From Proteobacteria bacterium SG_bin5 (GTDB lineage: Bacteria > Pseudomonadota > Alphaproteobacteria > Sphingomonadales > Sphingomonadaceae): 64,000 nucleotides of DNA. The stretch spans positions 8,530-72,529 of the forward strand of contig LWDI01000092.1 in assembly GCA_002083475.1 (NCBI GenBank), given 5' to 3'. Each line of letters begins with the position of its first letter. The first letter of the stretch is position 1. This document shows, one piece after another, positions 10,496 to 17,985 of this stretch. Under the pieces are notes generated by a model. It ran no database searches. It was given only the letters and a program-made list of their open reading frames with translations, and was not told the DNA's origin. The position numbers and the translations under genes were made by a program.

Positions 10496-10813
10496 AGTTG
10501 CTTGCGATCACACCGGTTAGCTCCTCCCCTGTAAGGGGAGTTCCGGGTCGGATCGTCCCCCGGACGATCCTAAACCGTGCGGGGCACGGTTTACCCGGAA
10601 CTGGCAGCCGCGTGAGCGGCTGACGGAGGGGTGTTCCCAGCAGTTCGCCGGCGATACCCCTCCACCATTCGCTGCGCGAATGGTCCCCAGTTCAGGGTCG
10701 GATCGTCCCCCGGACGATCCCTGACCGTGCGGGGCACGGTCAATCCTGAACTCCCTACGGGGGAGGAGCTTTTTCGCGTCGAGCCATTGGTTCGGTTTGA
10801 TCGCAAAAAACTC
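10494..10813. repeat. Family C element between two converging stop codons
   Basis: A 320-bp element with ends related to the other family C copies: GTTGCTTGCGATCACACCGG on the left and TTTGATCGCAAAAAACT on the right. It contains inverted modules (CGTGCCCCGCACGGT type, GGGGAGTT / AACTCCC). It fills the whole gap between ribF and the converging HAD gene, touching the stop codons of both. No gene is visible inside. Confidence 0.85.
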
Positions 10814-11471
10814 ACCCCCAGTCGAGCACCGGCCAACCGCGCGCTTGCGCCAGGCGCCGCAGTCGCCCGTCCGGATTGACGGCGAAGGCCTCGTCCGCCC
10901 AGGCGAGCGTCGGCGCGTCGCTCACATGGTCCGAATAGAAGCGCAGCCGGGCGGCGTCGCGCGCGATGCCTTGCGCGTCGAGCCAGGCGGTGATCCGGCG
11001 CAGCTTGGCCGCGCCATAGCAATTCTCGCCGACGAGGCGCGGCCGCCAGCCGTGCGCGTCCTGCGCGGCCTCGGTCGCGATCACCGCGTCGAACCCCAGC
11101 CGCGCGGCGATCGCCCCGGCATAATAGCCGAAGGAGGCGGTCGCGAGCACCAGCCGATAGCCCTCGGCGCGATCGGCGGCGATCCGCGCGAGCGCGCCGG
11201 GGCGCAGCCGCACCCGCGCCGCGAAACGCTCGGCGAGCAGCCGCCGCGCGGGATCGGGGAGCGCCGGGCCGATCAGCAGCGCCTGCGCGCGCGCCTTCAC
11301 CCCCGCCCGGCTCGCCGCGCCCATTTTGTGTGCCAGTCCCCAGCCGCCCGCGATCGGCAACAGCGTCAGCCGCCAGGGCGCCCGCGCGCGTGCGGCGGCG
11401 ATCAGGAACGGGGTCCAGGTCGGCTTCGTTGTGATCGTCTTGTCCAAGTCATAAAGGGCGATTTTGTGCAT
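10812..11471 (-). CDS. HAD-IB family phosphatase
   Basis: 219 residues, beginning at the ATG that gives MHKIALYDLDKTITTKPTW. The DxDxT nucleophile motif (YDLDKT) is at residues 7-12, motif II is LATASFGYY, and the C-terminal SDHVSDAPTL contains the metal-binding aspartate motif. The HAD-IB group includes phosphoserine phosphatase and the phosphatidylglycerophosphatase PgpC. The gene is divergent from the Mla phospholipid transport operon with only 62 bp between starts, so a phospholipid substrate is a reasonable guess but unproved. An upstream ATG would add 17 residues that do not fit the family. Confidence 0.8.
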   Translation of the reverse strand: MHKIALYDLDKTITTKPTWTPFLIAAARARAPWRLTLLPIAGGWGLAHKMGAASRAGVKARAQALLIGPALPDPARRLLAERFAARVRLRPGALARIAADRAEGYRLVLATASFGYYAGAIAARLGFDAVIATEAAQDAHGWRPRLVGENCYGAAKLRRITAWLDAQGIARDAARLRFYSDHVSDAPTLAWADEAFAVNPDGRLRRLAQARGWPVLDWG

Positions 11472-11533
11472 CGCACCGATTTTGGCCCGGTTCGGCTTGC
11501 CGATCCAGCGGCTTTCGCCCAAACAGGGCGCGC

Positions 11534-12643
11534 ATGAACGCGAGAGCCGATTTTCGCCACGAGAATAGGGGCGGCGCCGAAGTGCTCCGCTTCAGTGGAC
11601 GGCTGTCGCTCGCGTGCCTGGGCGATTTTCCCGAGCGGCTGCGCAGTTTCCAAGGCCGGGTCGACACGCTCGACCTGGCCGGCATCGATCGGATCGACAC
11701 GGTCGGCGCCTGGCTCGTCCACCGCTTCGCGATCGAGCATGAGGCGCGGATCGAGGGGCTCTCGTCCGAGGCGCGGCATTTGCTCGATCAGGTCGCGGCC
11801 GCCGATCGCGGCGGGCCGGTGCGCGCCAAGCGCGACAACAGCCTGGTGCGCCTGCTCGCCGAACTGGGTGCTGCGACCATGGCGTTCCTGCACACGCTGC
11901 GTGGCCTGCTCGGCTTTTTCGGCGCGACGGTGATCGCTTTTCTCTCCGTGCTGCGCCACCCGCGCCGCTTCCGCTTCAACGCGACCGTCCACCGGTTCGA
12001 AGTGGTGGGGGTGGCGGCGCTGCCGATCATCGGGTTGATGAGCTTTTTGATCGGGATCGTCGTCGCGCAACAGGGCTCGGTGCAGCTGCGTCAGTTCGGG
12101 GCGGAGATTTTCACGATCAACCTCGTCGGGCGGATCACGTTCCGCGAGCTGGGCGTGCTCATGACCGCGATCATGGTCGCGGGTCGCTCGGGATCGGCCT
12201 TCGCCGCGCAGCTCGGCACGATGAAGCTCACCGAGGAAATCGACGCGATGCGCACGATCGGCGTCTCGCCGATGGAGGCGCTGGTGCTGCCGCGCGTGCT
12301 GGCGGCGGTGCTGATGATGATCCTGCTCGGTTTCTACGCCTCGATCTGCGCGATCCTGGGCGGCGGGCTGTTGTGCTGGGCCGCGCTCGATATTCCGCCG
12401 CCCACCTTCATCCAGCGGCTGCGCGAAGTGGTGCCGATCACCGATGTCTATGTCGGCATGTTGAAGGCGCCGGTGTTCGGCGCGATCATCGCGATCGCGG
12501 GCTGTTTCCAGGGGATGCAGGTGGAAAGCGACGCCGAACAAGTCGGCAGCCGCACCACGTCCGCCGTGGTGCAGGCGATCTTCATGGTGATCGTGCTCGA
12601 CGCGTTTTTCGCGGTGTTCTTCACCTGGATCGGGTGGATCTGA
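11534..12643 (+). CDS. mlaE: MlaE-type ABC transporter permease with N-terminal STAS domain
   Basis: 369 residues. Residues 15-95 form a STAS-like domain (EVLRFSGRLSLACL, TLDLAGIDRIDTVGAWLV), a fusion of the MlaB function to the permease. The rest is the MlaE permease with about five membrane spans and the conserved EIDAMRTIGVSPMEALVLP loop that contacts the ATPase. It is part of the pathway that moves phospholipids between the outer and inner membranes to keep lipid asymmetry. It is the first gene of mlaE-mlaF-mlaD-lipoprotein and overlaps mlaF by one base. Confidence 0.93.
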   Translation: MNARADFRHENRGGAEVLRFSGRLSLACLGDFPERLRSFQGRVDTLDLAGIDRIDTVGAWLVHRFAIEHEARIEGLSSEARHLLDQVAAADRGGPVRAKRDNSLVRLLAELGAATMAFLHTLRGLLGFFGATVIAFLSVLRHPRRFRFNATVHRFEVVGVAALPIIGLMSFLIGIVVAQQGSVQLRQFGAEIFTINLVGRITFRELGVLMTAIMVAGRSGSAFAAQLGTMKLTEEIDAMRTIGVSPMEALVLPRVLAAVLMMILLGFYASICAILGGGLLCWAALDIPPPTFIQRLREVVPITDVYVGMLKAPVFGAIIAIAGCFQGMQVESDAEQVGSRTTSAVVQAIFMVIVLDAFFAVFFTWIGWI

Positions 12644-13440
12644 TGCCCGAGCCGATCATCCGCGTGCGGGGCTTGCGCAACAGCTTCGGCGAGCAAGTCG
12701 TCCATGAAAATCTCGACCTCGACGTGACGCGGGGTGAGATTTTGGGCGTGGTCGGCGGCTCGGGCACGGGCAAATCGGTGCTGATGCGCTCGATCATCGG
12801 GCTCCAGACCCCCGATGAGGGCGAGGTTCAGGTGTTCGGCGAGGACACGATCGGGCGCGACGAGTTCGAGACCGCCGCTTTCCGCCGCCGCTGGGGGGTG
12901 TTGTTCCAGGGCGGCGCCTTGTTCTCCACGCTGACCGTCGCCGAGAATGTGCAAGTGCCGTTGCGCGAATTCTACCCCGGGCTCGACCAGGGGCTGCTCG
13001 ACGAGATCGCGGGCTATAAGGTGACGATGACCGGGCTCCCCGCCGATGCCGGCCCTAAATATCCCGCCGAGCTTTCGGGCGGCATGAAGAAGCGCGCCGG
13101 GCTCGCGCGCGCGCTCGCGATCGACCCCGAGCTGCTGTTCCTCGACGAGCCCACCGCCGGGCTCGACCCGATCGGCGCCGCCGCGTTCGACGAACTCACC
13201 CGCGCCTTGCAACGGACCTTGGGGTTGACCGTTTTCCTCATCACCCATGATCTCGACACGCTTTACGCGATTTGCGATCGGGTCGCGGTGCTCGCGGACA
13301 AGCGCGTGATCGCGGTCGGCACGATCCCCGAGCTGCTCGCGCTCGATCACCCCTGGATCCAGGAATATTTCAACGGCCCGCGCGGCCGCGCCGCCACCGC
13401 CACCGTCGAACGACAGAGCCAAGAACAGGGAATTGCCTGA
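12643..13440 (+). CDS. mlaF: MlaF-type ABC transporter ATPase
   Basis: 265 residues. The Walker A motif is GGSGTGKS, the Q-loop is FQGGALFSTLTVAENV, the signature is LSGGMKKR, the Walker B is LLFLDEPTAGLDP, and the switch histidine is in LITHDL. The GALFSTLTV segment is typical of MlaF-like (Ttg2A) ATPases. It powers lipid movement through MlaE. It sits directly between mlaE and mlaD with no gap. The ATG at 12643 is chosen because it overlaps the mlaE stop and gives the standard N-terminus. Confidence 0.94.
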   Translation: MPEPIIRVRGLRNSFGEQVVHENLDLDVTRGEILGVVGGSGTGKSVLMRSIIGLQTPDEGEVQVFGEDTIGRDEFETAAFRRRWGVLFQGGALFSTLTVAENVQVPLREFYPGLDQGLLDEIAGYKVTMTGLPADAGPKYPAELSGGMKKRAGLARALAIDPELLFLDEPTAGLDPIGAAAFDELTRALQRTLGLTVFLITHDLDTLYAICDRVAVLADKRVIAVGTIPELLALDHPWIQEYFNGPRGRAATATVERQSQEQGIA

Positions 13441-14409
13441 ATGGAAACGCGCTCCAACCATGTGCTGGTCGGCAGTGTCGTGCTGATCCTGCTGCTGATG
13501 CTGGCGCTGTTCTTCGTCTGGCTGGCGCGGCTGGGGAGCGCGGCCGATCGTGAGTTCGACATTTTCTTCAAACAATCGGTGACCGGCATCGCCAAGGGCA
13601 GCAACGTTTCCTATTCGGGCGTCCCTTCGGGGCAGGTGAAAGAAATCGCGCTGTGGAAGGAAGACCCGGAATATGTCCGGGTGCGCGTGACCGTGAACCC
13701 CGATGTGCCGGTGATCGAGGGCACCACCGCGACCATCCAGGGGGTGGGCTTCACCGGGGTGAGCGAAATCCTGCTCGACGGCGGCAAGAAGGGCGCGCCG
13801 CCGCTCGCCTGCGATCGCACCGCGCCGCGCAGCGATTGCCCGTTCGGCGTGCCGGTGATCCCCACGCGCCAGGGCGGCTTCGGCGCGCTCTTGTCCTCGG
13901 CGCCGCAATTGCTCGAGCGGCTGTCGACGCTCGCCCAGCGGTTGACCGAAGTGCTCGACGACAAGAATCAGCAATCGATCGCGGGCATTCTCGCCAACAC
14001 CAATCGACTCACCAAGGCGCTCGCCGATCAATCGCCCCAGCTCGGGCAGACGCTCGCCGAGACGCGCGTCACGCTGCAGAAGGTGGGCGTCGCCGCCGAG
14101 CAGATCGGCGCGCTCGCCGAGACGACCAATGGCATCGCGCGCGAGGATCTAAAGCCCGCCGCCGCCAAGCTCGCCAAGGCGGTCGAAGCGGCGCAGCGCA
14201 CCTTCACCACGCTCGACGCGCTGGCGAACGACGCGCGGCCGGGGGTGCAGGCGTTCAGCAAACAGACCGTGCCCGAAATCGGCCAGCTGGTGCGCGATTT
14301 GCGGATCATGTCCGCGGCGCTCACCAATGTCGCCGAGAAGATCGACCAAGGCGGCGCCAGCGCGCTGCTCGGCCAGCCTGGCCTCCCCGATTACAAGCCC
14401 AAGAAATGA
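13441..14409 (+). CDS. mlaD: MlaD-type MCE-domain lipid-binding protein
   Basis: 322 residues. One N-terminal membrane anchor (residues 8-30), an MCE domain at about 35-115 (VTGIAKGSNVSYSGVPSGQV, with the GVGFTGVSEILL segment), then a long helical region (about 150-310) rich in Ala, Leu and Gln. This layout is the periplasmic substrate-binding hexamer subunit of Mla-type systems. It follows mlaF directly and overlaps the lipoprotein gene by 4 bp. Confidence 0.93.
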   Translation: METRSNHVLVGSVVLILLLMLALFFVWLARLGSAADREFDIFFKQSVTGIAKGSNVSYSGVPSGQVKEIALWKEDPEYVRVRVTVNPDVPVIEGTTATIQGVGFTGVSEILLDGGKKGAPPLACDRTAPRSDCPFGVPVIPTRQGGFGALLSSAPQLLERLSTLAQRLTEVLDDKNQQSIAGILANTNRLTKALADQSPQLGQTLAETRVTLQKVGVAAEQIGALAETTNGIAREDLKPAAAKLAKAVEAAQRTFTTLDALANDARPGVQAFSKQTVPEIGQLVRDLRIMSAALTNVAEKIDQGGASALLGQPGLPDYKPKK

Positions 14410-15023
14410 GGCCGTTCATGCGCTCCGCCTTCCGCCCCGCTCCCCCCGCCGCGCTGCTCGCCGCCGCGCTGTTGCTCGCCGGGTGCATCAGCTTCGCGCC
14501 GCGGCCGCCCGAGGTGCTGCTGACGCTCAGCCCCGCTGCGTCCCCCGCCGCCGGCGCCGAGGCGACCTCGGCGAACGCCAAGACGATCACCGTGCTCGTG
14601 CCGGTGACGCCGGCGGCGATCGCGACCAACCGCGTCGCGGTCGCGACCGGGGCGACGAGCCTTGCTTATGTCAAGGGCGGCTATTGGAGCGAGGCGCCGG
14701 CGCGGCTGTTCGCCCGGCTGATCGCCGACACGGTGACGACGCGCACCGGGCGGGTGGTGCTCTCCAACGCGCAAAGCTTCGCCGATCCGGGCGCGCGGCT
14801 GTCGGGCGAATTGCGCAACTTTACGATCGACGCCGCGCGCGGCGAAGCGGTGGTGACCTATGACGCGACGCTGATGCGCGACGGCGCCAAGGATTTCGAC
14901 AAGCGCCGCTTCGAGGCGCGCGCGCCGCTGGGCGGCGCGGTGACCCCGGTGGCCGCAGCGACCGCGCTCAACCGCGCGGCGAACGACGTGGCGGCGCAAG
15001 TGTCCGATTGGGTCGGGCGCTGA
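14406..15023 (+). CDS. ABC-type transport auxiliary lipoprotein
   Basis: 205 residues with a lipoprotein signal: LLAAALLLAGCISF, with the lipobox LAGC giving Cys28 or so as the lipidated residue. The mature part resembles the auxiliary lipoprotein family (PqiC/DUF330-like) found at the end of MCE transport operons, with the GGYWSEAPARLFARLI segment. It overlaps mlaD in an ATGA arrangement; a second ATG at 14418 is also possible. It probably sits in the outer membrane and helps bridge the periplasm for lipid traffic. The role is inferred from the operon and family. Confidence 0.85.
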   Translation: MRPFMRSAFRPAPPAALLAAALLLAGCISFAPRPPEVLLTLSPAASPAAGAEATSANAKTITVLVPVTPAAIATNRVAVATGATSLAYVKGGYWSEAPARLFARLIADTVTTRTGRVVLSNAQSFADPGARLSGELRNFTIDAARGEAVVTYDATLMRDGAKDFDKRRFEARAPLGGAVTPVAAATALNRAANDVAAQVSDWVGR

Positions 15024-15027
15024 GCCG

Positions 15028-15300
15028 ATGACCCGCGACCGCGCGCGGGTAATCGCGATCGGGGCGGTGTTCGCCGTGATCGGCCTGCTCTGGGTCGCCA
15101 ACCATCTGCCGCGCGGGGTACGGCTGGGCGCGACGCTGCCGCTGCTCGGGCTGATCGCGGTCGGCCTGCCGCTGCTCGCGCTGCTCGCCCACACCCAGGG
15201 TCCCCGCGCCGCGCTGGGGCGGGCGCCGTTGGTGCTGGTGCTGATCGTCGCCGCGCTCGCGCTCGGCTATTGCCTGCCGAGCGGGGCGCCCGGGCGCTGA
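15028..15300 (+). CDS. Small hypothetical membrane protein (90 aa)
   Basis: 90 residues with three hydrophobic stretches: residues 8-25, 36-54 and 70-85, a basic N-terminus (MTRDRARV) and little else. It starts 4 bp after the auxiliary lipoprotein stop on the same strand and is probably the last gene of the Mla operon. I do not recognise the family. GC-rich hydrophobic reading frames can be spurious, but the close spacing and the normal codon pattern favour a real gene. Confidence 0.55.
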   Translation: MTRDRARVIAIGAVFAVIGLLWVANHLPRGVRLGATLPLLGLIAVGLPLLALLAHTQGPRAALGRAPLVLVLIVAALALGYCLPSGAPGR

Positions 15301-15324
15301 CCGGCCCGGGCATGGCGGCGCGCC

Positions 15325-15876
15325 TCAATTCGGCAGCGCGCCCGCTTCCACTTTTTCGACCCAATAAGGGAAGAAGCTCGGTTCGCGCGTCGACCAGCCC
15401 GCCGCGGTCGCGGCCGCTTCGCTGATCGATTGCAGCAGCCGGCGGCGCATGTCGGGGTGGAGATGCGGCAGCGCGGCGGCGGCGCAGAAGGCGGCGGGCA
15501 GCCAGGGGCGGACCGCGGCGCCGAGCAGCCGCTCATAGAGGAAACGATAAGCCGAAAAGCTCGTCAACCGGCCCTGTCCGAGATCGAAGGCCGACAAGGT
15601 CACCAGCTGGCCGAGGAAGGCGTCGACGCGGTCGATGCCGGCGTCGTCGGGCACCGTCGCGCGGAGATCGGGCAGGCGTTCGTAGAGCCGATATTGCGCG
15701 CGGATGCTCGCGGCCTCGACCACGTCGCGCGACCAGCGCGCGAGCGCGTCGTCGCGATCGAGCCCCACGTCGAGCGAGCGGCGCACATAGCGCTGCGTCG
15801 CGGCGGCGAACGTTGCGAATTCCTTCATTTCGGCGACCGCCATGGCACCGGCGGCGGGCTTCATGCGCGAGCTCAT
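15325..15876 (-). CDS. Hypothetical helical protein (183 aa)
   Basis: 183 residues, predicted mostly alpha-helical from its pattern, with no signal peptide, membrane segment or motif that I recognise. Segments that could serve for a search are FAAATQRYVRRSLDVGL and LTSFSAYRFLYERLL. A good ribosome site (AAAGGAGATAGG) lies upstream of the ATG at 15876. An AT-rich palindrome at 16017-16035, holding a TATAAT on this strand, may be its promoter or operator. It converges with the small membrane gene ending at 15300. Function unknown. Confidence 0.7.
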   Translation of the reverse strand: MSSRMKPAAGAMAVAEMKEFATFAAATQRYVRRSLDVGLDRDDALARWSRDVVEAASIRAQYRLYERLPDLRATVPDDAGIDRVDAFLGQLVTLSAFDLGQGRLTSFSAYRFLYERLLGAAVRPWLPAAFCAAAALPHLHPDMRRRLLQSISEAAATAAGWSTREPSFFPYWVEKVEAGALPN

Positions 15877-16016
15877 CGTCCTTGATCCTATCTCCTTTGG
15901 CTGCTCTAGAGTGCGCCCGGGATGGTTAACGCGGGGCTAACACCCGCCCCGTTACTTTCCGGAAGCAATCATATCGCACCGCAATATGCAATTAGATTAC
16001 GTTCCACTGCGGTACA

Positions 16017-16035
16017 AAAGTTACATTATAACTTT
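16017..16035 (-). promoter_or_regulatory. Palindrome over a possible -10 box
   Basis: A perfect inverted repeat with 7-bp arms, AAAGTTA and TAACTTT, and a CATTA centre. On the minus strand it contains TATAAT (16026-16031), a perfect -10 hexamer, pointing to the gene that starts at 15876. No convincing -35 hexamer lies at 16-18 bp. The surroundings (about 15960-16040) are much richer in A and T than the rest of the window. Operator or activator site is inference. Confidence 0.4.
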
Positions 16036-16071
16036 GACATCTAGCTGAACGTGGGTTGACCGCGCAGCTGC

Positions 16072-16311
16072 TCAGGTGCTGCGGTTTTTCGCGCTCGGGT
16101 CCTCGTCGGGGCCGGGAGGCGCCGCGCGGGGCTGGGTGATCGAGGGAGGATCGGAGGCGTCCATCGACTCGTCGAGCGCTTCGTCGAGCCGCCGATCCTT
16201 GTCGCGCGGGGCGGTGGGCTTTTCTTGCGCGGGGTCGGGCGGGGCGACCGCGAGGCCGTCGAGCGCTTCCTCGGGCGCGAGCTTGTCCTGATCTTTCTTG
16301 GGGTCGTTCAC
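16072..16311 (-). CDS. Small acidic, proline-rich hypothetical protein (79 aa)
   Basis: 79 residues, almost entirely charged or disorder-promoting (Asp, Glu, Lys, Pro, Ala), for example DKDRRLDEALDESMDASD. It has no membrane segment or signal. Short low-complexity proteins of this kind are common in sphingomonad genomes, but no function is known to me. A run of AGGCGTCCC precedes the ATG at 16311 without a clear ribosome site. It lies between two other minus-strand genes. Confidence 0.55.
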   Translation of the reverse strand: MNDPKKDQDKLAPEEALDGLAVAPPDPAQEKPTAPRDKDRRLDEALDESMDASDPPSITQPRAAPPGPDEDPSAKNRST

Positions 16312-16479
16312 GGGACGCCTCCGTTGCTATCCGAGGCTCCAGAACGAACGGCGCCGCCGCCGCGTTCCGCCAGCGCAGCGCGCCGTGCGCGCCTGAGAAG
16401 CGCGGCCCAAAACAAGCGCGACCCAAAAAAAACGCGACGGGGTCGCCCCCGCCGCGCCATTCAACCAAGAAACCGTTGC

Positions 16480-17202
16480 TTAATTGTCGCGGCTGCCGAA
16501 CAGTCGCAGAATGAACAGGAACATGTTGATGAAATCGAGGTAAAGGTTCAGCGCCGACATGATCACGACGCGCCCTTCGTATTCGGTGCCCGCCACTTCG
16601 GCGTAGAGCGCCTTCGCGCGCTGGGTATCATAAGCGGTGAGCCCGGCGAAGATCAGCACGCCCACCAGCGAGATCACCAGCTCAAGCGGCCCCGACCGGA
16701 CGAACAAATTGATGAGGCTCGCCACGATCAGCCCGACGAGACCCATGATCAGGAAGGTGCCCATCGCCGACAGGTCCTTCTTGGTCGTATAACCCCACAG
16801 GCTCAGCCCCGCGAACCCAGCGGCGGTCGCGAAAAAGGCCTGGGCGATCGACGTGTCGGTATAGACGCGGAAAATGGTCGACAGCGACAGGCCCATCGCC
16901 ACCGCGAAGCCCCAGAACAGCGCCTGCAGCGTGCCCGTGCTCATCCGCGCTTGGCCGAAGCTCATCGCGAAAACGAAGCCGAGCGGGGCGAAAGTGAACA
17001 GCAGTTGCAGCAGCCCGCCGACGCCGTTCGGCGCGATTTGCGCCAGGCCGAGCGCGACGATGCCGCTCACCAGCACCGCCGAGACCATGTAATTATAGAT
17101 CGACAGCATGTAGGACCGCAGCCCCGCGTCATACGCGGCACCGCGCAGACCCGCGCGCGCCGCGAAGGCGGTGCCCGGACGGGGATCAGACCAGTTTGCC
17201 AT
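16480..17202 (-). CDS. Bax inhibitor-1 family membrane protein
   Basis: 240 residues with seven hydrophobic segments, the shape of the BI-1/YccA family. The start is MANWSDPRPG, preceded by a strong ribosome site (GGCAAAGGAGTTGGTA). The conserved ending SALNLYLDFINMFLFILRLFG is the family signature, and the LTAYDTQRAKALY segment contains the conserved acidic residue of the pH-sensing pore. E. coli YccA of this family modulates FtsH, the protease partner of HflKC encoded in this window at 22.3 kb; a similar link here is inference. A possible heat-shock type promoter lies at 17243-17274. Confidence 0.9.
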   Translation of the reverse strand: MANWSDPRPGTAFAARAGLRGAAYDAGLRSYMLSIYNYMVSAVLVSGIVALGLAQIAPNGVGGLLQLLFTFAPLGFVFAMSFGQARMSTGTLQALFWGFAVAMGLSLSTIFRVYTDTSIAQAFFATAAGFAGLSLWGYTTKKDLSAMGTFLIMGLVGLIVASLINLFVRSGPLELVISLVGVLIFAGLTAYDTQRAKALYAEVAGTEYEGRVVIMSALNLYLDFINMFLFILRLFGSRDN

Positions 17203-17242
17203 TACCAACTCCTTTGCCCGGACGAACAAAATCCGGCTGAGG

Positions 17243-17274
17243 CGAATATCGCCCCTTCCTTGGCATGTTTCAAG
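17243..17274 (-). promoter_or_regulatory. Possible RpoH-type promoter for the BI-1 gene
   Basis: On the minus strand, CTTGAAA (17268-17274) is followed after about 17 bp by GCGATATTC (17243-17250). The CTTGAAA element matches heat-shock sigma factor -35 regions; the -10 match is poor. It lies 40-70 bp upstream of the BI-1 ATG. Offered as a weak candidate only. Confidence 0.25.
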
Positions 17275-17396
17275 CAAAACCCGCTTTGGTCCACGCGCGT
17301 TTCGTGCCGAAAAAACGCGCTGAATTTCGTCGGTTAACGCAAGATGAACGCGGTGGCGGTGGACAGTGGCGGGGGTGGGCGGCAAAAGACGCGCCG

Positions 17397-17954
17397 ATGC
17401 ACCGACTATTCGTCGCCTTGCGCCCGCCGCCCGCGATTCGCGCGCGATTATCGGAACTGATGGCGGGCATCCCCGACGCGCGCTGGCAGAGCGACGCGCA
17501 ATTGCACCTGACGCTGCGCTATATCGGCGAGGTCGATGCGCGCATGGCCGACGATGTGCTGCTCGCGCTCGGCCAGTTGCGCGGCGCGGCGCCCGAGGTC
17601 GCGCTGGCGGGCGTCGGGCGGTTCGGCGGCGAGCGGGCGGGGGACGCGCTCTGGGCGGGGGTCGCGCCGGCGGCGCCGCTCGCGCTGCTCCACAAGAAGG
17701 TCGATCAGGCGCTCGCGCGGATCGGGCTGCCGCGCGAGGGGCGCGCTTATCTTCCGCATATCACGATCGCGCGATTGCCCCGCCGCGCGAGCGCGCCGGC
17801 GGTCGAGGCTTTTCTCGCGCGCCACGCGGGGCTGGCGAGCGCGCCCTTCGTGATGGACGCGCTGCTGCTCTACGAAAGCCGGCTCGGCCAGGAGGGCGCG
17901 CATTACGAAGCGGTCGCGCGCTGGCCGCTCGACGCCGCCGCCCCCGCTTGCTAG
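17397..17954 (+). CDS. thpR: RNA 2',3'-cyclic phosphodiesterase (2'-5' RNA ligase family)
   Basis: 185 residues. The two HxTx catalytic motifs are present: HLTL (residues 41-44) and HITI near residue 120, in the spacing of the LigT/ThpR 2H phosphoesterase family. The N-terminus MHRLFVALRPPPAIR is also typical. The family hydrolyses 2',3'-cyclic phosphates and ligates tRNA halves with 2'-5' links in vitro. The ATG at 17397 is chosen because it opens the conserved RLFVAL strand. It precedes the MFS gene by 31 bp. Confidence 0.92.
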   Translation: MHRLFVALRPPPAIRARLSELMAGIPDARWQSDAQLHLTLRYIGEVDARMADDVLLALGQLRGAAPEVALAGVGRFGGERAGDALWAGVAPAAPLALLHKKVDQALARIGLPREGRAYLPHITIARLPRRASAPAVEAFLARHAGLASAPFVMDALLLYESRLGQEGAHYEAVARWPLDAAAPAC

Positions 17955-17985
17955 CCCCTGGCTCCCGGAAAAAAAGGAGCGCGGG

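Noticed and set aside
17203..17385. A longer BI-1 protein starting at 17385
   Set aside because: The extra 61 residues are not membrane-like or family-like, and the internal ATG at 17202 has a strong ribosome site directly before it.
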